A stretch of DNA of 64,000 bases. It comes from Escherichia boydii. GTDB taxonomy: Bacteria; Pseudomonadota; Gammaproteobacteria; Enterobacterales; Enterobacteriaceae. The notes under the pieces are model-generated. The model saw nothing but the letters and a program-made list of their open reading frames with translations. It ran no database searches and was not told the origin of the DNA. This document shows positions 63,950-64,000 of this stretch, piece after piece. The position numbers and the translations under genes are program-made. The stretch covers positions 3,162,001 through 3,226,000 of the forward strand of contig CP169086.1 of the NCBI GenBank assembly GCA_041890495.1, written 5' to 3'. How positions within the stretch are numbered: the stretch's first letter is position 1; the number at the start of each line of letters is the position of its first letter.

Positions 63950-64000
63950 TTAGAGGATTTCCAGCAGTTCGACTTCAAACACCAGGGTGCTGAACGGAGG
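63950..64000 (-). CDS. fklB: FklB peptidyl-prolyl isomerase, C-terminal end only
   Basis: The last 16 codons read PPFSTLVFEVELLEIL and stop. This is the C-terminal strand of FKBP-type isomerases, and the neighbour of cycA in E. coli is fklB. The rest lies outside the window. Confidence 0.85.
   Translation of the reverse strand, partial: PPFSTLVFEVELLEIL

Overview
The window is a piece of an Enterobacteriaceae chromosome, most likely Enterobacter or a close relative. The right edge reads as core genome in the E. coli order fklB-cycA-ytfE. qorB (ytfG), which lies two genes from ytfE in E. coli, is at 39.6 kb. The interval between ytfE and qorB and everything left of qorB is accessory DNA. Assignments come from reading motifs and recalled homologues; no search was run.

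Layout. 0-3.7 kb: four cell-wall-active genes (DUF1460 protein, NlpC/P60 lipoprotein, GH18-like hydrolase, AmiD-type amidase), two of them broken. 3.8-7.6 kb: a decayed Tn3-family transposon. 7.6-7.8 kb: an IS91-family scrap. 7.8-12.4 kb: a second Tn3-family transposon with both inverted repeats, carrying a type VI secretion cassette (Hcp, the L,D-transpeptidase-like toxin Tlde1, its immunity protein Tldi1) and a transposase that has lost its catalytic core. 12.4-14.1 kb: an IS6-type end, parD with a broken parE, and a ghost of rimO. 14.1-22.9 kb: MarT/FidL-like and other regulators, a chaperone-usher fimbrial operon with a broken usher, and a DsbA-like oxidoreductase. 23.5-33.6 kb: a detoxification-type island (SDR, two MFS pumps, LysR, ArsR, metallo-beta-lactamase-fold hydrolase, aldo-keto reductase, Old Yellow Enzyme) bounded by direct repeats of about 740 bp and wired together by a recurring operator AGGTAT-N10-ATACCT. 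33.6-39.4 kb: NUDIX gene, a ribbon-helix-helix gene with a 55-aa partner, an IS21-family element with target duplication, and an orphan HipB-like regulator.

39.5-57.6 kb: qorB, then a biosynthetic gene cluster. Its centre is a 2579-aa FAAL-ACP-KS-AT-ACP-aminotransferase-condensation protein of the kind that makes beta-amino fatty acyl chains. Around it, in one tightly packed minus-strand operon, are a stand-alone ketosynthase, a small membrane protein, a haem-oxygenase-like di-metal enzyme, a paraoxonase/strictosidine-synthase-like protein, an AlkB/XylM-type membrane hydroxylase with its ferredoxin-reductase partner, and an alpha/beta hydrolase. A convergent phosphopantetheinyl transferase can arm the carrier domains, and a divergent GlxA-type AraC regulator is the likely switch. 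The product is predicted to be a modified beta-amino fatty acid derivative; I do not recognise it as a described compound.

57.6-64 kb: AraC regulator plus DMT exporter, a REP element, a Tsr-like chemoreceptor broken by one amber codon behind a sigma-28 promoter, ytfE behind an NsrR site, cycA and the end of fklB.

The window has many broken genes. Five or six carry a nonsense codon that looks like a point change and at least four have a 1-bp indel at a short homopolymer. The sequence alone cannot separate real decay from assembly error.
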